Positions 31,777-42,444 of a DNA stretch of 64,000 nucleotides are shown one piece after another (positions within the stretch are counted from its first letter, which is position 1; each line of letters opens with the position of its first letter). Position numbers and translations under genes: made by a program. The stretch comes from Dorea_A amylophila. GTDB lineage: Bacteria > Bacillota > Clostridia > Lachnospirales > Lachnospiraceae. The notes under the pieces were generated by a model. The model saw nothing but the letters and a program-made list of their open reading frames with translations. It did not search any database and was not told where the DNA came from. Where the stretch lies: positions 1 to 64,000 of the forward strand of contig NZ_JAOQJW010000007.1 in assembly GCF_025567265.1 (NCBI RefSeq), given 5' to 3'.

Positions 31777-34700
31777 TTATAACTCCTGTTCGTGTTTCTT
31801 TTTTGGTTTCTGCTGTATTTCGCCTGTCTGCTCCTGCTGTTTCTGTTCTTTCAGTCTTTCCAGAATAGATGTTTTATGAACACTGTCAGCAATTCTGTCC
31901 TGTCGTTCCTCTGTCACGTTTACTTCCGGATTTTCCCCAATGCCCTCATCTGCCAGAAGATTTTCTCCCCCTTTCTCATCCATGTTCAGCATGGCATTTA
32001 GTTCTGCCAGACGTTCCATTTTTTCACTCAGTTCCGCTTCTTTCGGGAATGGCTTCTGCACCTCTTCCTGTGCGGTCTTTAACTGCTGTTGTACCGTTTC
32101 CAGATTCTGCTCGGTATCTGCCAGCTTTTTCTCGATTGCAGAAAGTGCATTATGAATCCTCTGGATATTGCCCAGAGTATCCTTTCCGAACTCAATCTTA
32201 TAAGAACATTTTCCCTTGATCGTCAGGGTATAAGTATTCGACAGGAAATTGTATTCTGAAGAAAGTGCAAAACCATGATATTCTCCGATCTGCCCTGCTG
32301 ATTTTACGGACTTCAAGCCGGATGCTGCTGAAATGAGTGCAACTCCCGCTTCTTTTTTATCGGTATACAGCTTTCCACCAACTGTCATTGCAAAGTGGTC
32401 ATTATCCTGCAAATCTATTCCTTTTACTACATCTGCATCCACACGCATACCGGCAATCTTCTCTTTTAATGCTGTAATCTGTACCGGATACCGCTTTGCA
32501 ATATCCGATTCCAGACGATAGATCTGACTGGTGTGGTTTGCTTTCAAAAGTTTCAGTTTACTTACCTGCACATCCAGATCCATTTTTTCTTTGATGTACT
32601 CGTTTCCTGTTGCCAGTGCTTTGATTTCTGCATAGGACAGAGCTGTATCATCTACATCTTCACAGGCACGCACCGGGGATTTACTGGTCATGATCTGTGA
32701 AATAAACTTCTGCTTGTTTTCCAGAATCTGCCACATGTACGAATCAAACGTATTTTCCGTTACATACCGGAAGATTTTTACCTTGTCATTCTGGTTTCCC
32801 TGCCTGAGAATACGTCCCTCCTGCTGTTCCAAGTCGGACGGTTTCCAGGGGCAGTCCAGATGATGCAGTGCAAGTAGTCTGTCCTGGACGTTGGTACCAG
32901 CGCCGAGTTTCGGAGTGGAACCCATCAGGATTCTTACCTGCCCGGCCCGCACCTTTGCAAACAACTCCGCTTTTTTTACTTCCGTATTGTATTCATGAAT
33001 AAATGCGATCTGCTCTTTCGGGATTCCCCGTTCCACCAGCTTGTTTCTTACATCATCATAAACATTGAACGTTCCGTCAGTTTTCGGTGTACTGAGGTCA
33101 CAGAAGATTAACTGGGTAGCCTGTGTATCTTTTCCGTCCTCCCATACCTGGAAAGCATTCTCCACACAGGCATTTACCTTGCTTTTCCCTGCGTCTGGCA
33201 ACATATCATTTAAAAGCCTCTGGTCTAATGCACATTTTCTTCCATCATTGGTAATTTTGAGCATGTTATCTACCCTTGGATCTACCGCACCTCCCCTAAC
33301 CTGCTCTGCACGTTCTGAAAATGCTTCCACCATTTCTTTCTGCTCATCGCTCGGTTTTAATACTTCATTGATATATTCTGCTTCCGGTACAGGAAGATTC
33401 AACATGTCCGCAGTCTGAATATCTGCTGTTTCCTTAAATATGGAAATCAGTTCCGGAAGATTAAAGAAACGGGCAAATCGTGTTTTTGCACGATAGCCCG
33501 TCCCTTCCGGTGACAATTCGATTGCCGTAACAGTTTCTCCAAAAGTAGCTGCCCACGAATCAAAATGCCCCATTCCCATATTCATTAAAGTATCATACTG
33601 GAGGTATCTCATAATGGTGTATAATTCGGTCATACTGTTTGATACGGGTGTTCCCGTTGCAAACGTAATTCCCTTTCCCCCGGTAATCTCATCCATGTAC
33701 CTGCATTTCATAAACATATCTGAACTTTTCTGTGCATCGGTCTGTGAAATGCCTGCCACATTCCGCATTTTAGTGTATAAAAAAAGATTTTTGTAATAAT
33801 GTGACTCGTCCACAAACAGCCTGTCCACGCCTAACTGCTCAAAAGTCACAACATCATCTTTTCGTGTCTGGTCATTTAATTTTTCCAGTTTTGCTTTCAG
33901 GGTTTTCTTCGTCTTTTCCATCTGTTTAACGGTATACTGCTCTCCAACCTGCGTCTTTGCTGATTCAATAGAAAATGTAATATCTGCAATCTGATCTTCA
34001 AGCAATGCAATCTGTCTTTCCCTAGAAAGCGGGATTTTTTCGAACTGGCTGTGTCCAATAATAACCGCATCATAATCCCCTGTTGCGATTCTGGAACAGA
34101 ACCGTTTTCTGTTTGCCGGTTCAAAATCTTTCTTTGTTGCCACCAGAACATTTGCTCCCGGATACAAGCGTAAAAAATCGCTTCCCCACTGTTCCAGCAA
34201 ATGGTTTGGAACCACATAAAGGCTCTTTTGTGCCAGTCCCAGACGCTTGCTCTCCATACCAGCTGCGATCATCTGGAATGTCTTGCCTGCACCTACACAG
34301 TGTGCGAGCAGGGTATTATTTCCATAAAGAATATGTGCCACCGCATTTTTCTGATGCTCCATCAGCTTAATTTCCGGATTCATTCCGACAAACTGGATAT
34401 GACTGCCATCATATTCTCTTGGTCTTACACTGTTAAACCGTTCATTATAAATCTTGCAGAGCGTTTCCCGTCGGCTCATATCCTTAAAGATCCACTCTTT
34501 AAATTCCTCCCGGATCAGTTCCTGCTTCTGCTGCGCCAGAGTAGTTTCCTTTCGGTTCAGTACCCGGTGTTCCCCATCCGCATCATGTATTGTGTCATAA
34601 ATTTTTGTATCATGCAGATTCAACGCATCCTCCAACAATCTATAAGCATTTGCCCTTTGTGTTCCATAAGTTGATGTGGAAAGTGGATTATTGCTGCTAT

Positions 34701-37700
34701 CCACATTCTTTCCCTTTACATTCCACTGTCCAGTCACTTCCGCATACTGCACTTTAATACGCTCATAATTGATATGGTGTCGTGGTGTATGGAATGTTTC
34801 TGCCATGAACTCTGTAATATAGTCCGGAGAAATCCATGTTGCACCAAGCCTTGCTTCAATCTCGGAAGCATCCAGGTCTTTCGGCTGTACCCGTTCCAGT
34901 GCCTGCACATTGACCATATATTCCGGATGGTTTTCTGCAAACTGCCTTGCAACGTTCAGCTTCTCCCTGACATTCCCGGAAAGATACTCGTCGGATGGCT
35001 CCCATTTATCTGTAAGCGGATTTTTGAAGATAACACCTGTAAGCTCCTCTGTGACCTCTTCCTCTGTTTTCCCTGTAAGCTCCATCATATAAGGAATATC
35101 CACTTTCGCCTTTTCCCCGATAGATACCGCCAGTGCCTCACTTGCAGTATCTACCGATGTTACCGGCTCTGCCCTGCGGATCGTCCTTTTCGTAAATATG
35201 TCTGCTTTCCGCTTCAACTCGCCCTTTTCATCCAGAAATTCAAGGGAAGTCAAAAGGCAATAGCTGCTGTCCATGCTGAACGCTCTTTTATTTGCATTGC
35301 TGCTGAGTAGTCCATACTTGGCAGTAAAACTGTCATAAACCTGATTCAACTCAGCCTGTAAGCTGGCAACCTCTTCATCACTGCATTCTTCCAACTGCCG
35401 TTCCAGAAGTCTGTTTGTTGCATCCCGGATCGCAACCATCCCTCTGACACGTTCGCCTGTCACAACGGGAAGTTCCATCTTATTCATAACAGAATTTTCC
35501 CTGTAATAAATATCCTCTCCGACAAGTGCAAAGCTGAAGTTCTTAATGTCCGGATCTGCCGGTATGGATACCACCTGTTCTTCCAGTTCCGTATCCGAAA
35601 TCTCCTGCTCTGTGATGGTTCCCTGGATATGCTTCACCGCTTCTTTTAACTGCTCAGCCAGATCTGCTCCCTCTTTTGCCTTTACCGTTACTTCCTGTTT
35701 TCCGTACTGGGTACTTTCTGTTGTAAAATCCCCAAGCACCATTTCCGGATGGTCAGCAAAATAAGAATTGACCGTATATCCTTCTGGTGTGGTTTTTAAC
35801 TGTACCCAGTCTGGCTCTGTGATCGCAGCCCTGTCCCTTTTCTGGAAAAACAGAATATCCGCAACCACACTGGTATTGGCATTTCTCTGGAAAGCATTGT
35901 TCGGTAAGCGAATCGCCCCAAGCAGGTCTGCCCGATTTGCAAAATACTGTCGGACTTCCAGATTCTGTTTATCCATCGTACCGCTTGATGTGACAACTGC
36001 CACCACTCCTCCGGGACGTAGCAGGTCTAAAGATTTTGCAATAAAATAGTCATGGATCATAAAATGGTATCGGTCATACTTGCGATCACTGACCTGGTAT
36101 GCCCCAAACGGTACATTTCCGATTACGCAGTCAAAAAAGCTGTCCGGGTAACTGGTTTCCTCAAATCCCTGTACTGCAATCCTGTTCTTCTGGTAAAGCT
36201 GCTTTGCAATCTGCCCGGAAATCGGATCAAGCTCTACACCATACATATTTGTGGTACTCATACTTTCCGGTAAAAGTCCCATAAAGTTTCCTACTCCACA
36301 GGACGGTTCCAGGATATTTCCCTGTTTCAGTCCCATGTTTCCAAGTGCTTCATACATTGCCTTGATGACTGTTGGAGAAGTATAAAAAGCGTTCAGCGTT
36401 GATGCCCTTGCTGCACTGTATTCTTCTGGCGTAAGGACTCCTTTTAACTGTGTATATTCCTCTGCCCAGGCACTGTTTCTTTCTTCAAAAGCCTGGGGAA
36501 TACCGCCCCATCCAACATACCTCGACAACACTTCCTGTTCTTCCGGTGTTGCTAATCTCTGATCCTGTTCCAGTTCTTTCAGTAGCCGGATAGCTTCCAT
36601 ATTTGCTTTAAACTTTGCCTTCGGACCGCCAGCACCAAGGTCATCGTCCGTAATATGGAAGTTATGAGGTTCCTGTTCCTGCACCTGTTCATTCTGCAGA
36701 TATGGCAAAAATTCTCCCTCATAGCCAAACAGTTCGTTCTCCCCTGGAATATAATTTCGTCCAGTTTCCATACACCGGAAAATATCAGCTTTTGATGAAC
36801 CACTTGCTTCGTAAAATCCTGCATAGGAATATAAAATATCATCTTCTCGCTCGTAGGTAGTCAAATGTAATTCTGTATTTCCTCTTGTCTGGTTTACCAG
36901 TTCTTTCCCTTCCAGACCTTGCGGAAGAATCCCCACTGGTTCAAAATGATACCCCTGATATTCAAATACATTCTCGTCCCACTGTTCCTGTACAACTACA
37001 TCTTCTGACTCAGACTCTGATTCTTGTAAATCCAGTTCTTGTCGTACTCTGGTAATTTCTTCTGGATTCATGACATGATCTGTATATGGCTCGATCATAT
37101 CCTCCTGCCATCTGCCATTATCATTCCAGAGTTTTTCCGAAATGTCAGAAACCAACTGCATCTGTTCCGGTGAAAAGTCTGGATTCAATACTGGTTCTAA
37201 CATACGCTCCTGTTCAGCCAGCTTTCGGATAACCGCCATCTGTTCCTCGGAAAAATCCTCTACAGATTTTCCAACTGTATCCATACTGTCATAGATCAGT
37301 TCGCCTACACGACTTTTTAATACATAATCATCCTCATAAAAGCCATCTTCCCACAATTCTTTTGCTTCTTCAAAGGACATATGCGGATCTGCCTCTGGTT
37401 CTTCATTCTGTATCTCTTCCACTTCTGCAGCCGATTCTTCTACTTCCAGTTCTTCCGTAATTTCCTCTGGTTCAGAATTACTCATAATGTCAAATAAAGA
37501 CATCTGGTATCCTGTCAAGCCTTCCGTCTGCTCTGCTACTTCCTGTGCCGGGAAAATCGTATAGCTGCCCTCCACATACTGATGTACTTCTGTTAAAAGC
37601 TGTAATTTCTTCTCATAAGTTTCATTTACTGATTCAAAATTCAATGGCAGCATTGCCAGTGCATCGTCCATCGCCTGTAACAGTTTCTGTGCCTGTTCCG

Positions 37701-40230
37701 AATCATTCAGCATAGCAGGTAATTCTTTTTTTGCTTCTTCATTGAAGAAATCCTGTTTAAATGGACGCTCAATTTCTTCTGGCAGTCTTGCATAAAAGCT
37801 GATCACTTTCCCTGCAATTCGTTCCCTTTCATAATCTGGCATACGGGAATAATCAGCAGAATGTAAAAACTGTTGATTATCAATCAGATAACCGACTCTT
37901 TTCGCCACTTTTGCCCAGGGAAGCAACACCGAAGTATCTGGATTCCCATAGGTTCCTCTCTCCAGTTTCAACCCTTTTCCGTCATAATCTGCATGGGAAT
38001 TATCTGCACCACATAAAGCGTGGCTACAACCACCTGTACCGTATTTTTCCTTAATAAAATCTGTTCTCGCTTTATCATCTTCATTCAGAAGATAAAACGA
38101 ATAGGTAGAAAGCCTGCCATCAGAATAAGGACCTCCACCGGCAAGAAAAGAGTCTATTTCATCCTGAGTAATAAACACCTTATGTTCCTGCCATGCAAAT
38201 TCCTCCCTGGCACTGTATGGAACCACTTCTGCTGCAAATTTCTGGAACTGACTGGATATTCTGACTGGGTTATAGGTACGGAACCGCATAATGCTTCTAT
38301 CTTCCTCATAAGCCATTGCCAGTCCTTCCAGACGCTCATTCATATCTGACAGCCACTGCGAATCTGACAACTTTTCTTCCAGATAATCTGTTATTTCCGG
38401 ATAAATACTGCGAAGATATGGTAAATCTTCTTCATCAAAAACAAGTTCCGCTACACCCTCTGCCATATCCGCTTTCATATAGGCAAGTGCCTGGGCATGT
38501 TCCTTTACTGCGTTCTCCCTTGCAACATCGAGTACAGACTGCGGTGCATATTCACCCTGTTTCAAAAGCTGATGGATACGTCCACTCACATCTTCCCAGG
38601 ATAAAAACACCTTATCCAGAATCTGATCCGTAACCGTATGTCCTACTGCAATCTGCAATCCGGTTTCATCAAACCAGACCGAATACTCCATACCATTGAT
38701 TTCAAAGCCTTTTCCACCAGTCCCATACTCCCGCTTCACAAACTCCGTATATTCCTCCGGTGTCTGTTCGCTCATAAAATTATAGATAATACGAAGCTGG
38801 CTCTTGCTTCGGTTTCCTCCGGTTCTTAAAACCTCATCGACCACTTCACTTGGAATGGCAATCTCTCCTGCATAAAGGGCAGCTACTCTGTTTTCAATTT
38901 CTCGTTTCTGTTCATTTACAGACGGAAGTTCTGGCAAAGATAAAGCAGAGGCAATTTCTTCCTCTGCTTTACTTAACTGATCTTCACTTGTATCTTCAAT
39001 TAACTGTATACCAATTCCGTCAAGATGCTCTCTTCCGCTGTTGCCGTCAGACTGTTCATATGTGCTGTCCACGCCATCGGGTTCTCCTCTTTCGACGGTG
39101 CCGGATTCTTCTCCAACAGTTTCTCCATCAGTACTTCCAATCTCTCCTGTGCCGCTTTCTCGATCTCCTCCAGATGGCTGTTCAATTTCCCGGTCAGCAA
39201 CAGGCTCTGGTACAGGCTGTTCTTGTACTCCTTCAGAAATGTCCTCCGCAGCATTCCGTATTTCCCGATCTGTGCTTCTGTTTCCTGAATTGTCAGGTTT
39301 GGAAACAGATAATCCCCTTTTCGATAATATGTCAGTGCCATTCTCATTTCCTCCTTCATTTTCCTGTGAATATTCTTTTTCTGTAATAGTATCGTTGTTT
39401 TCTTTGTTTTCACGAATTAACGTGTTAAAGTTATTATAATTCCTTTCTTCTGAATTTTCAATACCTTTTTTCATTTCTTCTAATGAAATGCGATGTACAT
39501 ATCTTCCAATATCCACCAGAACTGATTCACTCGCTCTGCTTGTGGCATTTCCAATGAATGTCAGCACAGAGAGGCGATTGTAATCTGTAATATGTACAAA
39601 ATCCATTTCCTCCTGCCGTTCCATTGGATCAAGTCCGCATCTGGAAGCAAGTGTATAATAAATGCTGTCCGTCAACAGACTTCGGAACTCACTGCGGATG
39701 GTATCTTCATCCAGTTCTTCCAGATAGGTTCCCTCTGTCACATACAACAGACCATCCAGATACTCCTCCAGATTTTCCTCCACCATATACCTAGCGGTTG
39801 CCATCAAAGCGTCAGAAAGATTTTTCGTATCTTTCGCTTCCAATCCATAAACTTCTTCCAGGTGAAGCAATACCTCTTCCTGCTGTTCTTCCTGTAGTTT
39901 CCACAGATACGGTGTTCTTCCACCATTTACCATATGGGTATCCTGAACATCGAATACATATCGAAGTCTTGTTTTCTGCGTGGTTTCATCTATAAGGGCA
40001 ATTCCTTTTGCCCCTCTGTTTACCCACCGGAACATTTTTTGATTCCATAATTCCAGCGACGCACAGGCAGTTGCCTGTGGACGCTGTGCATGAATCAGAA
40101 GCTGATCCATAAATGGGTATCGGTATAATCTGGCTGCGGTATCCAGATAGTTCATCCAGTCCCTGGGCGAACTGCTGATACTGGATGCATGTGCTTCTGC
40201 AAGACCTCTTATATCTTCCAATCGAGCCAT
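31777..40230 (-). CDS. Giant N6-adenine DNA methyltransferase/SNF2 helicase polyvalent protein
   Basis: 2817 residues. N-terminal ArdC/LtrC-like region (~1-110, YPFMDQLLIHAQRPQATACA, WVNRGAKGIALID); helical and LPD-type domains (~400-1000); FEYQGYHFEPVGILP segment near 1100; methyltransferase with SAM motif EPSCGVGNFMG near 1310 and NVPFG near 1373 in place of the usual NPPY; SNF2-type helicase with GAGKT near 1983, VDESHYYKN near 2141 and QQEGRILRQGNQ near 2465; coiled-coil C-terminus ending in a SILERLKEQKQQE tail. Typical of Tn1549-like elements; thought to methylate and remodel transferred DNA to evade restriction. ATG 40230 follows GGAGG. Confidence 0.92.
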   Translation of the reverse strand: MARLEDIRGLAEAHASSISSSPRDWMNYLDTAARLYRYPFMDQLLIHAQRPQATACASLELWNQKMFRWVNRGAKGIALIDETTQKTRLRYVFDVQDTHMVNGGRTPYLWKLQEEQQEEVLLHLEEVYGLEAKDTKNLSDALMATARYMVEENLEEYLDGLLYVTEGTYLEELDEDTIRSEFRSLLTDSIYYTLASRCGLDPMERQEEMDFVHITDYNRLSVLTFIGNATSRASESVLVDIGRYVHRISLEEMKKGIENSEERNYNNFNTLIRENKENNDTITEKEYSQENEGGNENGTDILSKRGLSVSKPDNSGNRSTDREIRNAAEDISEGVQEQPVPEPVADREIEQPSGGDRESGTGEIGSTDGETVGEESGTVERGEPDGVDSTYEQSDGNSGREHLDGIGIQLIEDTSEDQLSKAEEEIASALSLPELPSVNEQKREIENRVAALYAGEIAIPSEVVDEVLRTGGNRSKSQLRIIYNFMSEQTPEEYTEFVKREYGTGGKGFEINGMEYSVWFDETGLQIAVGHTVTDQILDKVFLSWEDVSGRIHQLLKQGEYAPQSVLDVARENAVKEHAQALAYMKADMAEGVAELVFDEEDLPYLRSIYPEITDYLEEKLSDSQWLSDMNERLEGLAMAYEEDRSIMRFRTYNPVRISSQFQKFAAEVVPYSAREEFAWQEHKVFITQDEIDSFLAGGGPYSDGRLSTYSFYLLNEDDKARTDFIKEKYGTGGCSHALCGADNSHADYDGKGLKLERGTYGNPDTSVLLPWAKVAKRVGYLIDNQQFLHSADYSRMPDYERERIAGKVISFYARLPEEIERPFKQDFFNEEAKKELPAMLNDSEQAQKLLQAMDDALAMLPLNFESVNETYEKKLQLLTEVHQYVEGSYTIFPAQEVAEQTEGLTGYQMSLFDIMSNSEPEEITEELEVEESAAEVEEIQNEEPEADPHMSFEEAKELWEDGFYEDDYVLKSRVGELIYDSMDTVGKSVEDFSEEQMAVIRKLAEQERMLEPVLNPDFSPEQMQLVSDISEKLWNDNGRWQEDMIEPYTDHVMNPEEITRVRQELDLQESESESEDVVVQEQWDENVFEYQGYHFEPVGILPQGLEGKELVNQTRGNTELHLTTYEREDDILYSYAGFYEASGSSKADIFRCMETGRNYIPGENELFGYEGEFLPYLQNEQVQEQEPHNFHITDDDLGAGGPKAKFKANMEAIRLLKELEQDQRLATPEEQEVLSRYVGWGGIPQAFEERNSAWAEEYTQLKGVLTPEEYSAARASTLNAFYTSPTVIKAMYEALGNMGLKQGNILEPSCGVGNFMGLLPESMSTTNMYGVELDPISGQIAKQLYQKNRIAVQGFEETSYPDSFFDCVIGNVPFGAYQVSDRKYDRYHFMIHDYFIAKSLDLLRPGGVVAVVTSSGTMDKQNLEVRQYFANRADLLGAIRLPNNAFQRNANTSVVADILFFQKRDRAAITEPDWVQLKTTPEGYTVNSYFADHPEMVLGDFTTESTQYGKQEVTVKAKEGADLAEQLKEAVKHIQGTITEQEISDTELEEQVVSIPADPDIKNFSFALVGEDIYYRENSVMNKMELPVVTGERVRGMVAIRDATNRLLERQLEECSDEEVASLQAELNQVYDSFTAKYGLLSSNANKRAFSMDSSYCLLTSLEFLDEKGELKRKADIFTKRTIRRAEPVTSVDTASEALAVSIGEKAKVDIPYMMELTGKTEEEVTEELTGVIFKNPLTDKWEPSDEYLSGNVREKLNVARQFAENHPEYMVNVQALERVQPKDLDASEIEARLGATWISPDYITEFMAETFHTPRHHINYERIKVQYAEVTGQWNVKGKNVDSSNNPLSTSTYGTQRANAYRLLEDALNLHDTKIYDTIHDADGEHRVLNRKETTLAQQKQELIREEFKEWIFKDMSRRETLCKIYNERFNSVRPREYDGSHIQFVGMNPEIKLMEHQKNAVAHILYGNNTLLAHCVGAGKTFQMIAAGMESKRLGLAQKSLYVVPNHLLEQWGSDFLRLYPGANVLVATKKDFEPANRKRFCSRIATGDYDAVIIGHSQFEKIPLSRERQIALLEDQIADITFSIESAKTQVGEQYTVKQMEKTKKTLKAKLEKLNDQTRKDDVVTFEQLGVDRLFVDESHYYKNLFLYTKMRNVAGISQTDAQKSSDMFMKCRYMDEITGGKGITFATGTPVSNSMTELYTIMRYLQYDTLMNMGMGHFDSWAATFGETVTAIELSPEGTGYRAKTRFARFFNLPELISIFKETADIQTADMLNLPVPEAEYINEVLKPSDEQKEMVEAFSERAEQVRGGAVDPRVDNMLKITNDGRKCALDQRLLNDMLPDAGKSKVNACVENAFQVWEDGKDTQATQLIFCDLSTPKTDGTFNVYDDVRNKLVERGIPKEQIAFIHEYNTEVKKAELFAKVRAGQVRILMGSTPKLGAGTNVQDRLLALHHLDCPWKPSDLEQQEGRILRQGNQNDKVKIFRYVTENTFDSYMWQILENKQKFISQIMTSKSPVRACEDVDDTALSYAEIKALATGNEYIKEKMDLDVQVSKLKLLKANHTSQIYRLESDIAKRYPVQITALKEKIAGMRVDADVVKGIDLQDNDHFAMTVGGKLYTDKKEAGVALISAASGLKSVKSAGQIGEYHGFALSSEYNFLSNTYTLTIKGKCSYKIEFGKDTLGNIQRIHNALSAIEKKLADTEQNLETVQQQLKTAQEEVQKPFPKEAELSEKMERLAELNAMLNMDEKGGENLLADEGIGENPEVNVTEERQDRIADSVHKTSILERLKEQKQQEQTGEIQQKPKKKHEQEL

Positions 40231-40257
40231 AACCTTATTCCTCCTTCCGTCAGTTCT

Positions 40258-42372
40258 TTATTTTTTCTTTTTGTTGCTGTTTGTTTTCTTTTTAGGAAAT
40301 TCCAGACTGAATCTGGCTTTTCCATCTTCCACCCCAAGTACAAGGTCAGCATCAAATTTGCTGTCTTTTTTCTTGGAATACAGTCCTTTTACATGAGTAC
40401 GTCCCCTTTTCAGAAGCTCCACAGCCATCTTTTTATCCATTGATTTTTTCATACTTTCCAGAAACCTATTTGACTTCCATAAAGCAAACGGACAGCTTCT
40501 GTCAGAACAGTAATAATTGATCTTACCCTCATATACATCGGAACCGCATATTGGACATTTCCCGATTACTTCCCTTGCAGTCTGAAAACGACTTCGTTCT
40601 TCTTCCGGAATCGCCCTGCATACAGAAAGGATCTCAGTAATCATAGATACAATCCCATCCATAAATTCATCATCCCGAATTTTTCCCTTTTCCATCATCA
40701 GAAGCTGATTCTCCCATTCTGCTGTCAGGCTTGCAGATTTCAGATTCTCCGGCATTACATGAATCAGCTCACAGCCTGCCGCCGTAGGAAGAATCTGTTT
40801 TCCTTTACGTTCTGCATACCCGGAAGATACCAGTTTCTCAATAATATTAGCTCTGGTTGCCGGTGTCCCAAGTCCCTTTTTCTCTGTTTCAGAATCAAAT
40901 TCCTTATTTCCCGCTGTTTCCATCGCAGCAAGCAGAGTATCTTCGGTAAACATCTTCGGTGGGGAAGTGTAATGGGTACTCTTCTCTGTTTTCACAGAAG
41001 CAAGAATCATTCCCTCCTCATACCCTTCTGGAAGTCCTGTCTTATTATCTGGTTCATCAGATCTCTTATCCTTCACACAATATTTCCGAAAGGCTTCTTC
41101 CACTTCTTTAAATCCCATCTGCACAGGCAGCTTTCCTTTCGCAGCAAATTCATGTTCTTTGCACTGTACAGAAATTTCAGTCTGCTCATAAAGGTAATCT
41201 TCTCCGGTTGCCTGTACAAGCTGCTGTCCAATCAGCATCATAAGATTTTTCTTTCCATCTGAAAGTCCTCCCATACCTTTTTCTACTGCCTCTTTTGTCA
41301 GCAGGATTGCATGGTGGTCTGATACTTTTGTATTATTGATTACACGCTCTGCATTTCCTCCAGACTGTTCAGATTTCAAAAATGGGAGAAAATCTGTCAT
41401 TTCATCTGCAAGTGTTTCTACCGTTTCTTTCATATCTTCCGTTACATACTGGCTATCCGTTCTCGGATATGTAACCATCTTTTCCTCATACAGTTCCTGC
41501 AGCATATCCAGTGTTTTCTGAGCGGTGTATCCAAAATAACGGTTCGCCTCTCTCTGCAGACTGGTCAGATCATAAAGTTTCGGCGATGAAATTCGTTTCT
41601 GCGCCTTTTTTACTTTTGTAACCATTGCTTCTTCCCCATCACAAAGTTTTCTTAATTCGTCTGCTTCTGCTTCAGACTGGATATTTTCTGATGTTACTGT
41701 AAGTTTCCCATCTGACAGAGAAACCTTATAATAGGCTTCTTTCTTGAAATGCTCGATTTTCTCTTTTCTTTCTGTCAGCATGGAAAGCGTTGGTGTCTGT
41801 ACCCTGCCGACCACCAGGCGTTTAAAATATCTGGTTGTATAGGCTCTCGTTGCGTTCATTCCGATCAGCCAGTCTGCCTGCGCTCTGCACACCGCAGCAT
41901 TACAAAGACCTGCGTATTCTTTCCCGTCCTTTAAGGTCTGGAAGCCTTTCTGAATTGCTTCATCTTCCATTGAACTGATCCACAGACGCTTCACTGGTTT
42001 TTGACAGCCTGCCAGATCATAAACTCTTTTAAAAATCAGTTCTCCCTCTCGCCCGGCGTCACAGCCATTGACCAGATACGCCACATCTTCCCGATTCATT
42101 AAGCTGCACAATACTTCAAACTGCTTCTTTTTATCCTCTGATACCTGCACTTTCCATACTTCCGGGATGATCGGTAAATCCTCAAACTGCCATTTTTCAT
42201 ATTTTTCATCATAAATTTCTGGTGGTGCATATTCTGCCAGATGTCCCAGGCACCAACTGACAATGCAACTGTTCCCTTCCAGATAGCCGTCCGCTCTCTG
42301 AAATGCAGATAAATTCTTTGCAAGGCTCTGTGCCACACTTGGTTTCTCTGCAATCACTAAAAATTTTGCCAT
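40258..42372 (-). CDS. topB: DNA topoisomerase III (type IA)
   Basis: 704 residues. Toprim start KFLVIAEKPSVAQSLAKNL, acidic pair in NGCDAGREGELIF, active-site Tyr in MVTYPRTDSQYV near 302, and the VGRVQTPTLSML, SDHHAI and TRANIIEKL motifs. A C-terminal zinc finger (CPICGSDVYEG..YYCSDRSC) lies near 590-620. Relaxes and decatenates single-strand-containing DNA; conjugative elements carry their own copy to process transfer intermediates. ATG 42372 follows GGAGG; the gene sits between the giant helicase and DUF4366 genes, as in Tn1549/CTn elements. Confidence 0.95.
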   Translation of the reverse strand: MAKFLVIAEKPSVAQSLAKNLSAFQRADGYLEGNSCIVSWCLGHLAEYAPPEIYDEKYEKWQFEDLPIIPEVWKVQVSEDKKKQFEVLCSLMNREDVAYLVNGCDAGREGELIFKRVYDLAGCQKPVKRLWISSMEDEAIQKGFQTLKDGKEYAGLCNAAVCRAQADWLIGMNATRAYTTRYFKRLVVGRVQTPTLSMLTERKEKIEHFKKEAYYKVSLSDGKLTVTSENIQSEAEADELRKLCDGEEAMVTKVKKAQKRISSPKLYDLTSLQREANRYFGYTAQKTLDMLQELYEEKMVTYPRTDSQYVTEDMKETVETLADEMTDFLPFLKSEQSGGNAERVINNTKVSDHHAILLTKEAVEKGMGGLSDGKKNLMMLIGQQLVQATGEDYLYEQTEISVQCKEHEFAAKGKLPVQMGFKEVEEAFRKYCVKDKRSDEPDNKTGLPEGYEEGMILASVKTEKSTHYTSPPKMFTEDTLLAAMETAGNKEFDSETEKKGLGTPATRANIIEKLVSSGYAERKGKQILPTAAGCELIHVMPENLKSASLTAEWENQLLMMEKGKIRDDEFMDGIVSMITEILSVCRAIPEEERSRFQTAREVIGKCPICGSDVYEGKINYYCSDRSCPFALWKSNRFLESMKKSMDKKMAVELLKRGRTHVKGLYSKKKDSKFDADLVLGVEDGKARFSLEFPKKKTNSNKKKK

Positions 42373-42397
42373 ATTTTCCTCCTGTTCCTGTCAAAAA

Positions 42398-42418
42398 GGC
42401 AGTCCCAAAAGAACTGCC
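42398..42418 (-). terminator. Weak terminator between DUF4366 and topB
   Basis: Minus-strand stem GGCAGT / ACTGCC with a 9 nt loop followed by TTTTTG, in the 72 bp gap before topB. It may only attenuate. Confidence 0.5.
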
Positions 42419-42444
42419 CTTTCTCCATACCTTATGATTTTTTG

